From NCBI GenBank assembly GCA_902609685.1, contig CACLSR010000001.1, positions 113,505 through 177,504 of the forward strand: a DNA stretch of 64,000 nt, given 5' to 3'. Origin of the DNA: an uncultured Pelagibacteraceae bacterium (lineage in GTDB: Bacteria; Pseudomonadota; Alphaproteobacteria; Pelagibacterales; Pelagibacteraceae). Each line of letters opens with the position of its first letter. Position 1 is the first letter of the stretch. The notes beneath the pieces were generated by a model. That model worked only from the letters and a program-made list of their open reading frames with translations. It did not search any database and was not told the origin of the DNA. Shown here piece after piece: positions 29,153-37,180 of the stretch. A program made the position numbers and the translations under genes.

Positions 29153-29180
29153 TTAATACACTATATAAACAACAAATCAA
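29153..29180 (-). promoter_or_regulatory. Candidate nrdAB promoter
   Basis: On the minus strand, TTGATT (29175-29180) is followed by a 16-bp spacer and TATTAA (29153-29158). NrdR box 2 fills the spacer and box 1 lies just downstream of the expected start, a repressor-type layout. The resulting leader is about 50 nt, with no clear Shine-Dalgarno before nrdA. Confidence 0.45.
29158..29173. promoter_or_regulatory. NrdR-type operator, box 2
   Basis: ACACTATATAAACAAC matches the first ten positions of the NrdR consensus exactly; the second half is degenerate. The gap to box 1 is 15 bp (31 bp centre to centre, about three helical turns), the tandem arrangement known for NrdR-regulated nrd operons. 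Confidence 0.6.
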
Positions 29181-29251
29181 TAGAACATTTATAGAACACA
29201 AGGAAAAAAAATCAATAAAAAAATTAAAAAAAATGTAAGTAATTAACAATA

Positions 29252-30706
29252 ATGTCAGTAAATTTAAAAATCGACCCCTATGGTTTTAGAGAGTATGACG
29301 CTCGATGGTTGTATGAAAAAGACATAAATCTCCTAGGCATAACGAATCTTGGCAAAGGACTAGGTACACAAATTATAAATCATACAAATAAAACTAATCC
29401 AAAAATAATTGTTGGTCATGATTATCGGTCTTATAGCGAAGATATAAAAGCAGCGCTTAAAAAAGGTTTAGTTTCAACAGGTTGCTATGTTGAAGACATA
29501 GGTTTGTCTTTATCTCCAATGGTTTATTTTGCACAATTCCATTTTAATTCTGACGCTGTTGCAATGGTAACTGCAAGTCATAACGACAATGGTTGGACAG
29601 GTGTTAAAATGGGTATCAGGAAAGGATTAACACATGCCCCTGATGAAATGAGAGAATTAAAAGAAATAACATTAAGTGAAAACTTTGTAAACGGACAAGG
29701 TCAGGAAAAAAAAATAGAAAATTTTCAAGACATATATAAACGAAGCTTAGTAGATAATAATAAGATTAAAAAAAAAATTAAAGCAGTAGTAGCTTGTGGT
29801 AATGGAACTGCAGGAATTTTTGCCCCCGATGTTTTGCGTGGAATTGGTTGTGACGTAATAGAACTAGATTGTAATTTAGACTGGACTTTTCCTAAATACA
29901 ATCCTAATCCAGAAGACTTAAAAATGTTACATGCAATTTCGGATGCTGTTAAAAAAAATAATGCTGATATCGGGTTTGGATTTGATGGTGATGGTGACAG
30001 AGTAGGAGTAATTGATAATGAAGGAAATGAAATATTTTCAGATAAAATAGGATTATTAATTGCAAGAAGTTTATCAAATAAATATAAAAATTCAGTTTTT
30101 GTAGTGGATGTAAAGTCAACAGGGTTATATGCAAATGATAAGTTATTAAATACTAATAAATGTAAAACAATTTATTGGAAAACTGGCCATTCACATATTA
30201 AAAGAAAAGTTAACAATGAAAACGCCTTGGCAGGATTTGAAAAAAGTGGACACTTTTTTTTCAATCAACCTTTAGGTTATGGATATGATGATGGTATCAA
30301 TTCAGCGATCCAAGTTTGTCATTTATTAGACAATCAAGATAAAAAAATGAATGAAATCATTAAAGAAATTCCAAAAACATTTCAAACACCTACTATGGCT
30401 CCTTATTGTAAAGATGAGGATAAATATGCTTTGGTAGATAAAATTGTTAAAGATATTGCAAAACTAAAAAATGAAAAAGTTAAAATAGATGACCAAGAAA
30501 TTGATGAAATTTTAACTGTGAATGGTGTTAGATTTTCATTTAAAGATGGTTCATGGGGTTTGATTAGAGCCTCCTCTAATAAACCTTCATTAGTGATTGT
30601 AACAGAAAGTCCTACGTCCGATGATAGAAAGTTAAAAATATTTAAATTTATAGATTCTTTACTTCAAAAAACAGGTAAAATTGGTGAATACGACCAAAAA
30701 ATTTAA
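29252..30706 (+). CDS. Phosphomannomutase/phosphoglucomutase
   Basis: 484 residues, alpha-D-phosphohexomutase family. Catalytic phosphoserine loop VTASHNDNGWTGVKMG (about residue 110), metal loop GFGFDGDGDRVGVID (about 245), sugar-binding GFEKSGHFFFN and the C-terminal phosphate-binding RASSNKPSLVIVTES. It interconverts hexose 6- and 1-phosphates for surface polysaccharide or nucleotide-sugar synthesis. The sugar preference cannot be told from sequence. It is divergent from nrdA and its stop abuts that of the convergent coiled-coil gene. Confidence 0.93.
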   Translation: MSVNLKIDPYGFREYDARWLYEKDINLLGITNLGKGLGTQIINHTNKTNPKIIVGHDYRSYSEDIKAALKKGLVSTGCYVEDIGLSLSPMVYFAQFHFNSDAVAMVTASHNDNGWTGVKMGIRKGLTHAPDEMRELKEITLSENFVNGQGQEKKIENFQDIYKRSLVDNNKIKKKIKAVVACGNGTAGIFAPDVLRGIGCDVIELDCNLDWTFPKYNPNPEDLKMLHAISDAVKKNNADIGFGFDGDGDRVGVIDNEGNEIFSDKIGLLIARSLSNKYKNSVFVVDVKSTGLYANDKLLNTNKCKTIYWKTGHSHIKRKVNNENALAGFEKSGHFFFNQPLGYGYDDGINSAIQVCHLLDNQDKKMNEIIKEIPKTFQTPTMAPYCKDEDKYALVDKIVKDIAKLKNEKVKIDDQEIDEILTVNGVRFSFKDGSWGLIRASSNKPSLVIVTESPTSDDRKLKIFKFIDSLLQKTGKIGEYDQKI

Positions 30707-31777
30707 CTAATCATTCTTTTCTTCAGGTTCATCTTTAAAAGATGAGTTGTCACTATAAAATTTTTTAATTAATTCTTCTTCTTTCTTTTTTTGCTCTAAA
30801 TCAAATTTTTCCTCCCACTCTTTCAATCTTCTCTCTTCTTCTAGTATTCTTTGTTCTTCCTCTAATTTCTGTTTAATTTCTAGTTCTTTTTCCTCTTCTA
30901 TTCTTTTTTGCTCCTCTTCTTCTTTTCTTAATTTCTCTGTTCTTTCATATTCCTCTTTTTGACGTAAAAATCTCTCCTCTTCTTCTGCTTTAATTTTTTC
31001 CTCTTTGAGTCTTAACTCTTCCTCTTTAACTCTCTGTTCTGCTTGCTCTTTTAAGATTTGTCTTTCTATCTCTTTTTGTCTCTCATTTTCGATCTCTTTT
31101 AACCTTATTTCCGTCTCTTTAAGTTTTTCCTCCTCATATTTTAATCTTTTAGCAGCTTCTCTTATTCTTTGTTCCTCATCTAGTCTTTTTTGTCTCTCTA
31201 TCTCATTAAGTCTAATTTGTTCTTGTCTTTCTCTTTCTTTTTCTTCTCTTAATTGCTGTGCTCTAATCTCCTTTTCTTTTAAAGCTTGTTCTTTTACTTT
31301 AATTTTTTCTTCTAGAGCTTTTTGTCTCTCAAGCATTCTTAATCTAAGTTCTTCCTCTCTGATCTTTCTAGCATCCTCTCTTATTTTTTTAGCTTCCTCA
31401 TCTTTAATTTTTTGTTGTTCAATAAATATTCTTTTTGCTTCAATTTTTTTCCTTTTTTCCTCATTTTTTTTAATTTGCTTTTCATTTTCAATAATCAGTC
31501 TTCTTTGCTCAAGAATTTGTTTTTTTTCCTCTTTTATTCTCTCTTCTTTTTCTCTTTGGGCTTGTTTTTTTTGGTTCTCAAGTTCTTTTTTTTCCTTAAT
31601 AATTCTCTGTCTTGCTGATCTCTCTTTGCTTATTTTTCTTTCTTTTTGGAGCTTTGTATAATAATTCTGTAATTTATTTTTACCTTGTTCAATGAAATTA
31701 AATGGGTTCATATCAAATTTACCCTTTTTACTATCTCGACTATCAGATTTATTGTTAACTCTTTTTTTTTGAGCCAT
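30707..31777 (-). CDS. Lys/Glu/Arg-rich helical (coiled-coil or single alpha-helix) protein
   Basis: 356 residues from the ATG at 31777 (a GTG at 31792 would add five). Apart from a basic N-terminus (MAQKKRVNNKSD) and an acidic tail (SSFKDEPEEKND), nearly the whole length is uninterrupted E/K/R/Q with periodic L and I, such as EKERERQEQIRLNEIERQKR. No Pro or Gly breaks are seen in the central 280 residues. There is no signal peptide or membrane segment. Function unknown; it could be a coiled-coil scaffold or a stable single helix. Similarity to myosin or trichohyalin-type proteins would be compositional. Confidence 0.7.
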   Translation of the reverse strand: MAQKKRVNNKSDSRDSKKGKFDMNPFNFIEQGKNKLQNYYTKLQKERKISKERSARQRIIKEKKELENQKKQAQREKEERIKEEKKQILEQRRLIIENEKQIKKNEEKRKKIEAKRIFIEQQKIKDEEAKKIREDARKIREEELRLRMLERQKALEEKIKVKEQALKEKEIRAQQLREEKERERQEQIRLNEIERQKRLDEEQRIREAAKRLKYEEEKLKETEIRLKEIENERQKEIERQILKEQAEQRVKEEELRLKEEKIKAEEEERFLRQKEEYERTEKLRKEEEEQKRIEEEKELEIKQKLEEEQRILEEERRLKEWEEKFDLEQKKKEEELIKKFYSDNSSFKDEPEEKND

Positions 31778-31870
31778 ATTAAAAGGTAACACTATTTAAA
31801 TTATTTTAAATATAAACCATGTGTTTAAATTGAGGTTTTTTGATTATTTCAATTTTTACGTGCACAATAG

Positions 31871-31967
31871 GATAATTTTTTTAAAAAAAATATTTTGATT
31901 TGTAAGGAGAATCGAATAATTTTCAAATATGGGTGGTAGAGGGAGACTGAAACCACCCTTTTTTTTT
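31871..31967 (+). ncRNA. Candidate small RNA ending in an orphan intrinsic terminator
   Basis: No plus-strand gene ends within 1.2 kb upstream, yet a strong terminator faces right at 31931-31967. GATAAT at 31871-31876 could be its -10 box, giving a transcript of roughly 85 nt that would also be antisense to the region behind the GNAT-like gene. The -35 is poor, so the 5' end is a guess. Confidence 0.35.
31931..31967 (+). terminator. Rho-independent terminator, GGGTGG/CCACCC stem with T9 tail
   Basis: GGGTGG at 31931-31936 pairs with CCACCC at 31953-31958, enclosing a 16-nt loop region, followed directly by nine T residues (31959-31967). The T-run is only on the plus-strand side. The minus-strand gene that ends at 31966 would read the hairpin without a U-tract after it, so the terminator belongs to a plus-strand transcript. 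Confidence 0.75.
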
Positions 31968-32616
31968 AGTACTTCTTATTCTTAATAACTTTATATTCAA
32001 AATTTTGAGTTGTTTCATTTACACTAATAAGTTTAGCGCCATTTTTAATATGAAACTTATAAGCCATATCTGTTAAAGGAGACAAAGTAACTAGTCTGTT
32101 GAGATGATTTGATTTTTTTATTTTGTTAAATACTTCTTTGACAATTAATTTACCACCACCTTTTTTTTTAGACCAAACAGTATAAGCAATAGCAATTTTA
32201 CCTACATTCTGTCCTCTTAAAGTGCTTTGTAAGTGAGCATCTTGACTCATAATATCTAGCTCTTCTACAGACTTTGGTATTTCATTCGTATAAGCAAAAC
32301 ACATGACGGCATGGATTTCTCTTTTATACTTAACCCCAAAAATTTTTCTTCCATAACTTCTTCTAAAAGTATTATCAAGTTCTGGTCTCACAGGGTCTTC
32401 TTTAGTATTACATTCTTTCAACTCAACTAACTCTGCGCCTTTAATCCAATCAAAGAAATTACCAATATTTTTACCAATAATTTGTTTATTTTTTCTAAAT
32501 CTTGCTTTTATTCTTGGCTTAAATTTTTTAGCTCTCTTTGAATAGTTTTTAATAGAACCATCTTTCAAATATTTAGCTACAAGTTTTTCTTTAACAACTT
32601 TAATAATTTCTCTCAT
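31966..32616 (-). CDS. GNAT-like hypothetical protein
   Basis: 216 residues. The first 60 are basic and helix-rich. The rest reads like a GNAT acetyltransferase fold: a strand with HAVMCFAYTNEIP, then GKIAIAYTVWSKKKGGGKLI where KKGGGK could be the acetyl-CoA pyrophosphate loop, then VTLSPLTDMAYKFHIKNGAK resembling the C-terminal GNAT motif. I have a weak memory of similar proteins in marine phages but cannot verify it. Substrate unknown. It lies 13 bp downstream of the TauE genes and may be cotranscribed with them. Confidence 0.5.
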   Translation of the reverse strand: MREIIKVVKEKLVAKYLKDGSIKNYSKRAKKFKPRIKARFRKNKQIIGKNIGNFFDWIKGAELVELKECNTKEDPVRPELDNTFRRSYGRKIFGVKYKREIHAVMCFAYTNEIPKSVEELDIMSQDAHLQSTLRGQNVGKIAIAYTVWSKKKGGGKLIVKEVFNKIKKSNHLNRLVTLSPLTDMAYKFHIKNGAKLISVNETTQNFEYKVIKNKKY

Positions 32617-32629
32617 ATTTTTAGATTAG

Positions 32630-33463
32630 TTATAAACTAAAATATCTAAATATAAAAATTGTCCCAACAACATAGAGAAAAACTCCAAACATCCTTTGAG
32701 CTTTAATTTTACTCATTTTATGCACTGTATTAACTCCTACCCTTGCCATTATTGTTGTTATTGGAATAAATATTAAAAAAGCTGGAATATTTACAAAACC
32801 AATGCTTAGAGGCAGACTAACATCTAAATAAAGTCCTGTTGAAAAAAATCCTACTGTACCAGAAACGGAAATAACCCAACCGATTGCAGCAGCACTCCCA
32901 ATAGCTTTTGTAATTGGATATCCAAAAAATCTTAGTATAGGAACATTCATCATTGCCCCTGTAATACCCATTGGTGCAGAAATTGAACCAGATATAAATC
33001 CTAAAATAGCTTTGGAAAAAAAACCAAAACTAGGTTTGATTTTATTGGAATTTTCTTGTTGTAAAAGCAAGTAAGCACCAAAAATGAAAACAACAATTGA
33101 AAAAAAAAGAACTAAATATTTTGTTTTTAAAATAGCTGCTAAAAAAGATCCAAAAAAAACTCCTAAAATAACAAAAAATCCAAAAATTTTTAAAATACTT
33201 AAATCAACTGCATTATGTTTTCTGTGTGTAAGAACTGAAGCTGTAGAGGTAAATATTGTTATGAAAAATGCAGTACCAACAGCTAAGTGCATTGTGTAAT
33301 CATTAGTAAGATTTAAAAAATCAAATATAAAAAAAAGAAATGGGACTGATATTAAGCCACCTCCTATCCCAAAAAGTCCAGCAAAAAAACCAACTGGTAC
33401 AGCAGCCATAACCATCAAAATAATCAAATAAAGGTAATTTAGATTTGTAAGGGAGTCGGTCAA
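32630..33463 (-). CDS. TauE/SafE family membrane transporter (copy 1)
   Basis: 277 residues with about eight hydrophobic helices. The family repeat is clear: GFFAGLFGIGGGLISVPFLF near the N-terminus and GFISGSISAPMGITGAMMNVP in the second half. TauE/SafE proteins are predicted exporters of sulfite, sulfonates or related organic anions. It is the downstream member of a tandem pair, with 11 bp between the two genes, and has a similar length and identical domain layout to copy 2. Confidence 0.85.
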   Translation of the reverse strand: MTDSLTNLNYLYLIILMVMAAVPVGFFAGLFGIGGGLISVPFLFFIFDFLNLTNDYTMHLAVGTAFFITIFTSTASVLTHRKHNAVDLSILKIFGFFVILGVFFGSFLAAILKTKYLVLFFSIVVFIFGAYLLLQQENSNKIKPSFGFFSKAILGFISGSISAPMGITGAMMNVPILRFFGYPITKAIGSAAAIGWVISVSGTVGFFSTGLYLDVSLPLSIGFVNIPAFLIFIPITTIMARVGVNTVHKMSKIKAQRMFGVFLYVVGTIFIFRYFSL

Positions 33464-33474
33464 TTTTTATATTT

Positions 33475-34311
33475 TTAGTTTATACTTAAATACTCGATAA
33501 ACGATCGTATTGATACCAAAATTAGAAATATCCCAAAAATTTTACTGAGCAACTTCTTATCAATTTTATGAACAGCTTTAGCTCCTATTCTAGCCATAAC
33601 CATCGTGACAGGTACAAATACTGCAAATCCTAGTAGATTTATGTAACCAACACTATAGGGTGTTCTTACATTATCAATTATTTTACCACCTGTTATCATT
33701 GTAATAGTTCCTGTTACAGCAATCAAAAATCCAACTGCTGCTGCTGTACCAATTGATTTTCTAATGTCATATCCAAAAGTTCTCATAAAAGGAACCATTA
33801 AAGATCCACCTCCAATACCTAAAGGCACAGATATAAATCCAATAATTACACCAGAAATATTTTTTACGATAGCTGAAATTTGTTTTGGGTTATCTACTAA
33901 TTTTTCTCTTAAAAAAATAAAAAACAATCCAACCATAAGGGCGAAGATTGAAAAAAATAAAACTAATGCAGGAGTTTTTAAATTCACAGCTAAGAAAGTT
34001 CCACCAATAACACCGGCTAAAATATAAACACCAAATGATCTTACCATTTTAAAATCAACAGCATCATACTCTTTATGGGTCATTGTTGAAATGATTGAAG
34101 TAGGAATAATTATTGCAAGTGATGTTCCAACCGAAAGATGCATTCTCGTAACGATATCAAAATCCAAAACAGTAAAAGCATAATAAAGCGCTGGAACCAT
34201 TACAATACCACCACCTACTCCCAACAATCCAGCCATAAAACCTGCTCCTGCAGCCGCAACTGCTAAAACAAATAATAAATTTATTAATTCAGCAGTAGCG
34301 ATTGTTTCCAT
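33475..34311 (-). CDS. TauE/SafE family membrane transporter (copy 2)
   Basis: 278 residues, same fold as its neighbour: GFMAGLLGVGGGIVMVPALY (N-terminal half-repeat) and GFISVPLGIGGGSLMVPFMR (C-terminal half-repeat), with HLSVGTSLAIIIPTS matching HLAVGTAFFITIFTS of copy 1. The two are paralogues from an old duplication and may form a heteromer. The start overlaps the stop of dusA by 1 bp, so dusA and both transporters probably share a transcript. Substrate inferred only at family level. Confidence 0.87.
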   Translation of the reverse strand: METIATAELINLLFVLAVAAAGAGFMAGLLGVGGGIVMVPALYYAFTVLDFDIVTRMHLSVGTSLAIIIPTSIISTMTHKEYDAVDFKMVRSFGVYILAGVIGGTFLAVNLKTPALVLFFSIFALMVGLFFIFLREKLVDNPKQISAIVKNISGVIIGFISVPLGIGGGSLMVPFMRTFGYDIRKSIGTAAAVGFLIAVTGTITMITGGKIIDNVRTPYSVGYINLLGFAVFVPVTMVMARIGAKAVHKIDKKLLSKIFGIFLILVSIRSFIEYLSIN

Positions 34312-35315
34312 TAAGAACTTACTTGATTGGCTTTTTCATTATTTTGAACAATAGTCATAATATGTTTTGCCTTTTGAAAATCAGAATCTCTCGCCATCAT
34401 ATTATCACTTAAATATCTTTTCCAATCTTTGGAACCTACCTGACCATGGTATAAACCAACTGTGTGTCTCATTATATGATTTACTTTAGTTCCCTTCTTT
34501 ACTTCATCATCCAAATATTCTAAAAGTCTTTTAACCACTTCTTCTCTTGAAGGATTGTCATTTGTTTTGAATATCTCTTTTTCAATTTCAACCAGCGAAT
34601 ATGGATTTTGGTAGATGGACCTACCAATCATTACTCCGTCACAAAATTTCATGTGATTATTTATTTCGCTTACTTTGGTTATACCGCCATTTATAATTAT
34701 TTCTAAATCTGGATTTGCTTTTTTAATCTCATAAACCATGTTGTAATTTAATTTTGGAATATTCAAATTTTGCTTTGGTGATAATCCAGAAAGCATTGCT
34801 TTTCTTGCGTGTAAAATAAATGTTTTTGCACCTACGTCTCTTAATTTGTGAACAAAATTATTAAGATATTCAAAATCTTCAACATCATCAAAACCTATAC
34901 GAGTTTTAGCTGTTACTGGAATTTTACATACTTTGACCATAGAATGAATACATTCCGCTACTAGGTCTGGTTCCTTCATTAGACATGCGCCGAACTTATT
35001 TTTTTGAACCTTTTTACTTGGACACCCAAGATTAATATTTATTTCATCATAACCCATGTCCTCTGCAATTTTTGCAACCTCTGCTAATTCATTTTTATCA
35101 GATCCACCAACCTGTAAAGCTAGAGGTTTTTCCTCTGGACTAAATGATAAAATTTTATTTCTATCTCCATGAATTGCTGATTTAGAAGCGACCATCTCAG
35201 TATAGAGCATGACATTTTTACTCATTAATCTGAGAAAAAAACGATCGTGCCTATCAGTACAATCCATCATTGGAGCGACTGAAACTTTTCTATTAATTTT
35301 TTGTTTAGTATCCAA
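34311..35315 (-). CDS. dusA: tRNA-dihydrouridine synthase A
   Basis: 334 residues from a TTG at 35315. Motifs: SVAPMMDCTDRHDRFFLRLM at the N-terminus, NLGCPSKKVQKNKFGACLM with the catalytic Cys, and IIINGGITKV in the FMN barrel. It reduces U20/U20a in tRNA. An upstream TTG at 35354 is also in frame, but the 35315 start puts about 10 residues before SVAPM, as in E. coli DusA, and gives an 11-bp overlap with dctM instead of 50. No good SD is seen for either, so the start is uncertain. Confidence 0.9.
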   Translation of the reverse strand: MDTKQKINRKVSVAPMMDCTDRHDRFFLRLMSKNVMLYTEMVASKSAIHGDRNKILSFSPEEKPLALQVGGSDKNELAEVAKIAEDMGYDEININLGCPSKKVQKNKFGACLMKEPDLVAECIHSMVKVCKIPVTAKTRIGFDDVEDFEYLNNFVHKLRDVGAKTFILHARKAMLSGLSPKQNLNIPKLNYNMVYEIKKANPDLEIIINGGITKVSEINNHMKFCDGVMIGRSIYQNPYSLVEIEKEIFKTNDNPSREEVVKRLLEYLDDEVKKGTKVNHIMRHTVGLYHGQVGSKDWKRYLSDNMMARDSDFQKAKHIMTIVQNNEKANQVSS

Positions 35316-36636
35316 GTGCTTTACCCATGATTTTATCAGGTAACCATGTAACAATTTCAGGAAAAATACATAGAATTAAAATAGCCAATGCCATAATTAT
35401 CATGAAAGGAATAGAGCCTTTTAAAATTTCAGACAAACTTACATCTGGGGTAATGCCCTTTATAATATAAAGATTTAATCCTACAGGAGGTGTTATCAAT
35501 CCTATTTCCATATTGATAGTGAATACAATTGCAAACCAATAAGGATCAAATCCTAAAGTTGTTATTACGGGCAACAAAATTGCAGAGGTCATAACAATCA
35601 CTGCAACAGGAGGTAAAAAGAAACCAGCGATCAAAAGAAATATATTAATTAAAATAAATACAACCCACTTATTTGAACTTAACTCAACCATACTTTGGGC
35701 TAAAGATTGAGTTACGTACAATTGTGAAAGAGTGAATGCAAAAAGATAAGAAGCTGCAATAATAAACATTATCATTACACTTTCCTTCATTGATACTTTA
35801 ACAATATTCCAAATCTTTTTTGGTTGATAAATTTTGTAAACAACGGCTATTAATACAAAAACTAAGAACGCTCCGACACCAGATGCTTCCGACGGAGTTG
35901 CAACCCCACCATATAAAACATATAAAACTCCAGCAATAATTGCTAGGAATGGAAGAATTCTTGGTAATACCTCAAGTTTTTCTTTCAATGTTGGCTTTAC
36001 CCTGTTTCGTAAAGCTTTTGCAGCATCTTTATCTATAAAATAACTATGGATAAGTGCCCAAATTGCAAACATTCCTGCCAACATGAAACCTGGCACCAAT
36101 CCACATAAAAACAATCTTCCAATTGATGTTCCGGTTGCAATTCCATAAACAATTAAAACAATGCTTGGAGGAATTAAAACTCCTAGTGTTCCACCAGCTG
36201 CTATAGTTCCAGTAGCTATTTGATCTGAGTAGCCCCTTTTTCTCATTTCGGGTATTCCCATAGTTCCAATAGCTGCACAAGTTGCAGGACTTGATCCACT
36301 TAATGCAGCAAAAATTGAACATGCTCCTATATTAGAAATAACTAGTCCACCTGGTACTCTCCAAAGCCATCTATCTAATCCTGTGTATAAATCTTTACCT
36401 GCAGGAGAATTAGCAACTGCCATTCCCATTAAAATAAACATTGGTATTGAAAGTAAAACGAATGAATTTAAACCAGCAAAGAATGTTTCAGCAAAAACAT
36501 CAAGCATTTGAAAACCTTCAAATGATACTAAAAGAACTATCGATACAAAACTCAAACCAAAAGCAATTGGAATTCCAGAAAAAAGCACTAGCAAAGTAAA
36601 AACTGCAACGATTAAAGCTATTATTAATGGATCCAT
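35305..36636 (-). CDS. dctM: TRAP transporter large permease (DctM)
   Basis: 443 residues, highly hydrophobic, about 12 membrane helices. Typical DctM stretches: IPMFILMGMAVANSPAGKDLY, SGSSPATCAAIGTMGIPEM, GGTLGVLIPPSIVLIVYGI and NMEIGLITPPVGLNLYIIKG. It forms the ion-coupled transport channel with DctQ, fed by the DctP binding protein. The ATG overlaps the dctQ stop by 1 bp. All three TRAP components are present. Confidence 0.94.
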   Translation of the reverse strand: MDPLIIALIVAVFTLLVLFSGIPIAFGLSFVSIVLLVSFEGFQMLDVFAETFFAGLNSFVLLSIPMFILMGMAVANSPAGKDLYTGLDRWLWRVPGGLVISNIGACSIFAALSGSSPATCAAIGTMGIPEMRKRGYSDQIATGTIAAGGTLGVLIPPSIVLIVYGIATGTSIGRLFLCGLVPGFMLAGMFAIWALIHSYFIDKDAAKALRNRVKPTLKEKLEVLPRILPFLAIIAGVLYVLYGGVATPSEASGVGAFLVFVLIAVVYKIYQPKKIWNIVKVSMKESVMIMFIIAASYLFAFTLSQLYVTQSLAQSMVELSSNKWVVFILINIFLLIAGFFLPPVAVIVMTSAILLPVITTLGFDPYWFAIVFTINMEIGLITPPVGLNLYIIKGITPDVSLSEILKGSIPFMIIMALAILILCIFPEIVTWLPDKIMGKALGY

Positions 36637-37130
36637 TAATTATAATCCTTATCGTCAGTAAGTTTAATAATTTCAGCTATATATTGAAGAATCATTAGTA
36701 TAGCACCTAAAGCCATTGAAGAATATGGTATCCATAAAGGTGGATCCCAAACAGTCCCTGTTGAATAATTTTTTGTAAATGCTTCTTCAACCATTAAAAA
36801 TCCAAAATAAAATAAAATTAGAAAAAATAATAAACTTAATAATGAAGTAAAAATTTTTAAGCGAATGATATTTTTTTTGGATAAAAAATCATAAATCCAT
36901 TCCATACTAACGTGAGCTTTTTCACTTAGTACATACACACTTCCTATGAAAGTTGATGCAACTAATAACATGGTAACTAATTCTGTTTGCCAAGTAATTG
37001 CTCTTTGAAAAAAATATCTCTCAAAAACTAACTCTACAATTACTAAAATTGACAATAGCAAAGCTAATACTGCAAAAGCACCACAAGCTTTTGCAATTAA
37101 ATCACAAAATTTAAGATATTTTTTTTTCAT
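36636..37130 (-). CDS. dctQ: TRAP transporter small permease (DctQ)
   Basis: 164 residues with four predicted helices and the family markers FERYFFQRAITWQTELVTML and LSEKAHVSMEWIYDFLSKKN. The ATG follows immediately after the T-run of a hairpin (37136-37166), and the only SD-like bases (AGGGG) lie inside the 3' arm of that hairpin. Translation is probably limited when the stem forms. It is cotranscribed with dctM. Confidence 0.92.
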   Translation of the reverse strand: MKKKYLKFCDLIAKACGAFAVLALLLSILVIVELVFERYFFQRAITWQTELVTMLLVASTFIGSVYVLSEKAHVSMEWIYDFLSKKNIIRLKIFTSLLSLLFFLILFYFGFLMVEEAFTKNYSTGTVWDPPLWIPYSSMALGAILMILQYIAEIIKLTDDKDYN

Positions 37131-37135
37131 AAAAA

Positions 37136-37166
37136 AACCCCTATTTAATAAGAATAAATAGGGGTT
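37136..37166 (-). terminator. Intercistronic hairpin/attenuator between dctP and dctQ
   Basis: A perfect 12-bp stem AACCCCTATTTA / TAAATAGGGGTT with a 7-nt loop, followed on the minus strand by TTTTT and then directly the ATG of dctQ. It has the form of an intrinsic terminator, and its 3' arm holds the AGGGG that would be the dctQ Shine-Dalgarno. It should give far more DctP than permease. Confidence 0.75.
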
Positions 37167-37180
37167 CTTTATATATTATT

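Noticed and set aside
29093-29251. Riboswitch upstream of nrdA
   Set aside because: The conserved-looking bases fit tandem NrdR boxes, and no multi-stem RNA fold could be drawn.
31005-31661. 218-codon plus-strand reading frame rich in Ser, Leu and Phe
   Set aside because: It is the antisense shadow of the E/K-rich coiled-coil gene; the GAA/AAA codons of that gene read as TTC/TTT on the other strand.
31931-31967. Terminator of the minus-strand GNAT-like gene
   Set aside because: On the minus strand the stem is followed by ATATTTG, not a T-run; the T-run is on the plus-strand side only.
31929-31979. Mini-frame starting MGGRGRLKPP across the orphan terminator
   Set aside because: The SD-like AAGGAG is about 20 nt from the ATG and the frame is the terminator hairpin itself.
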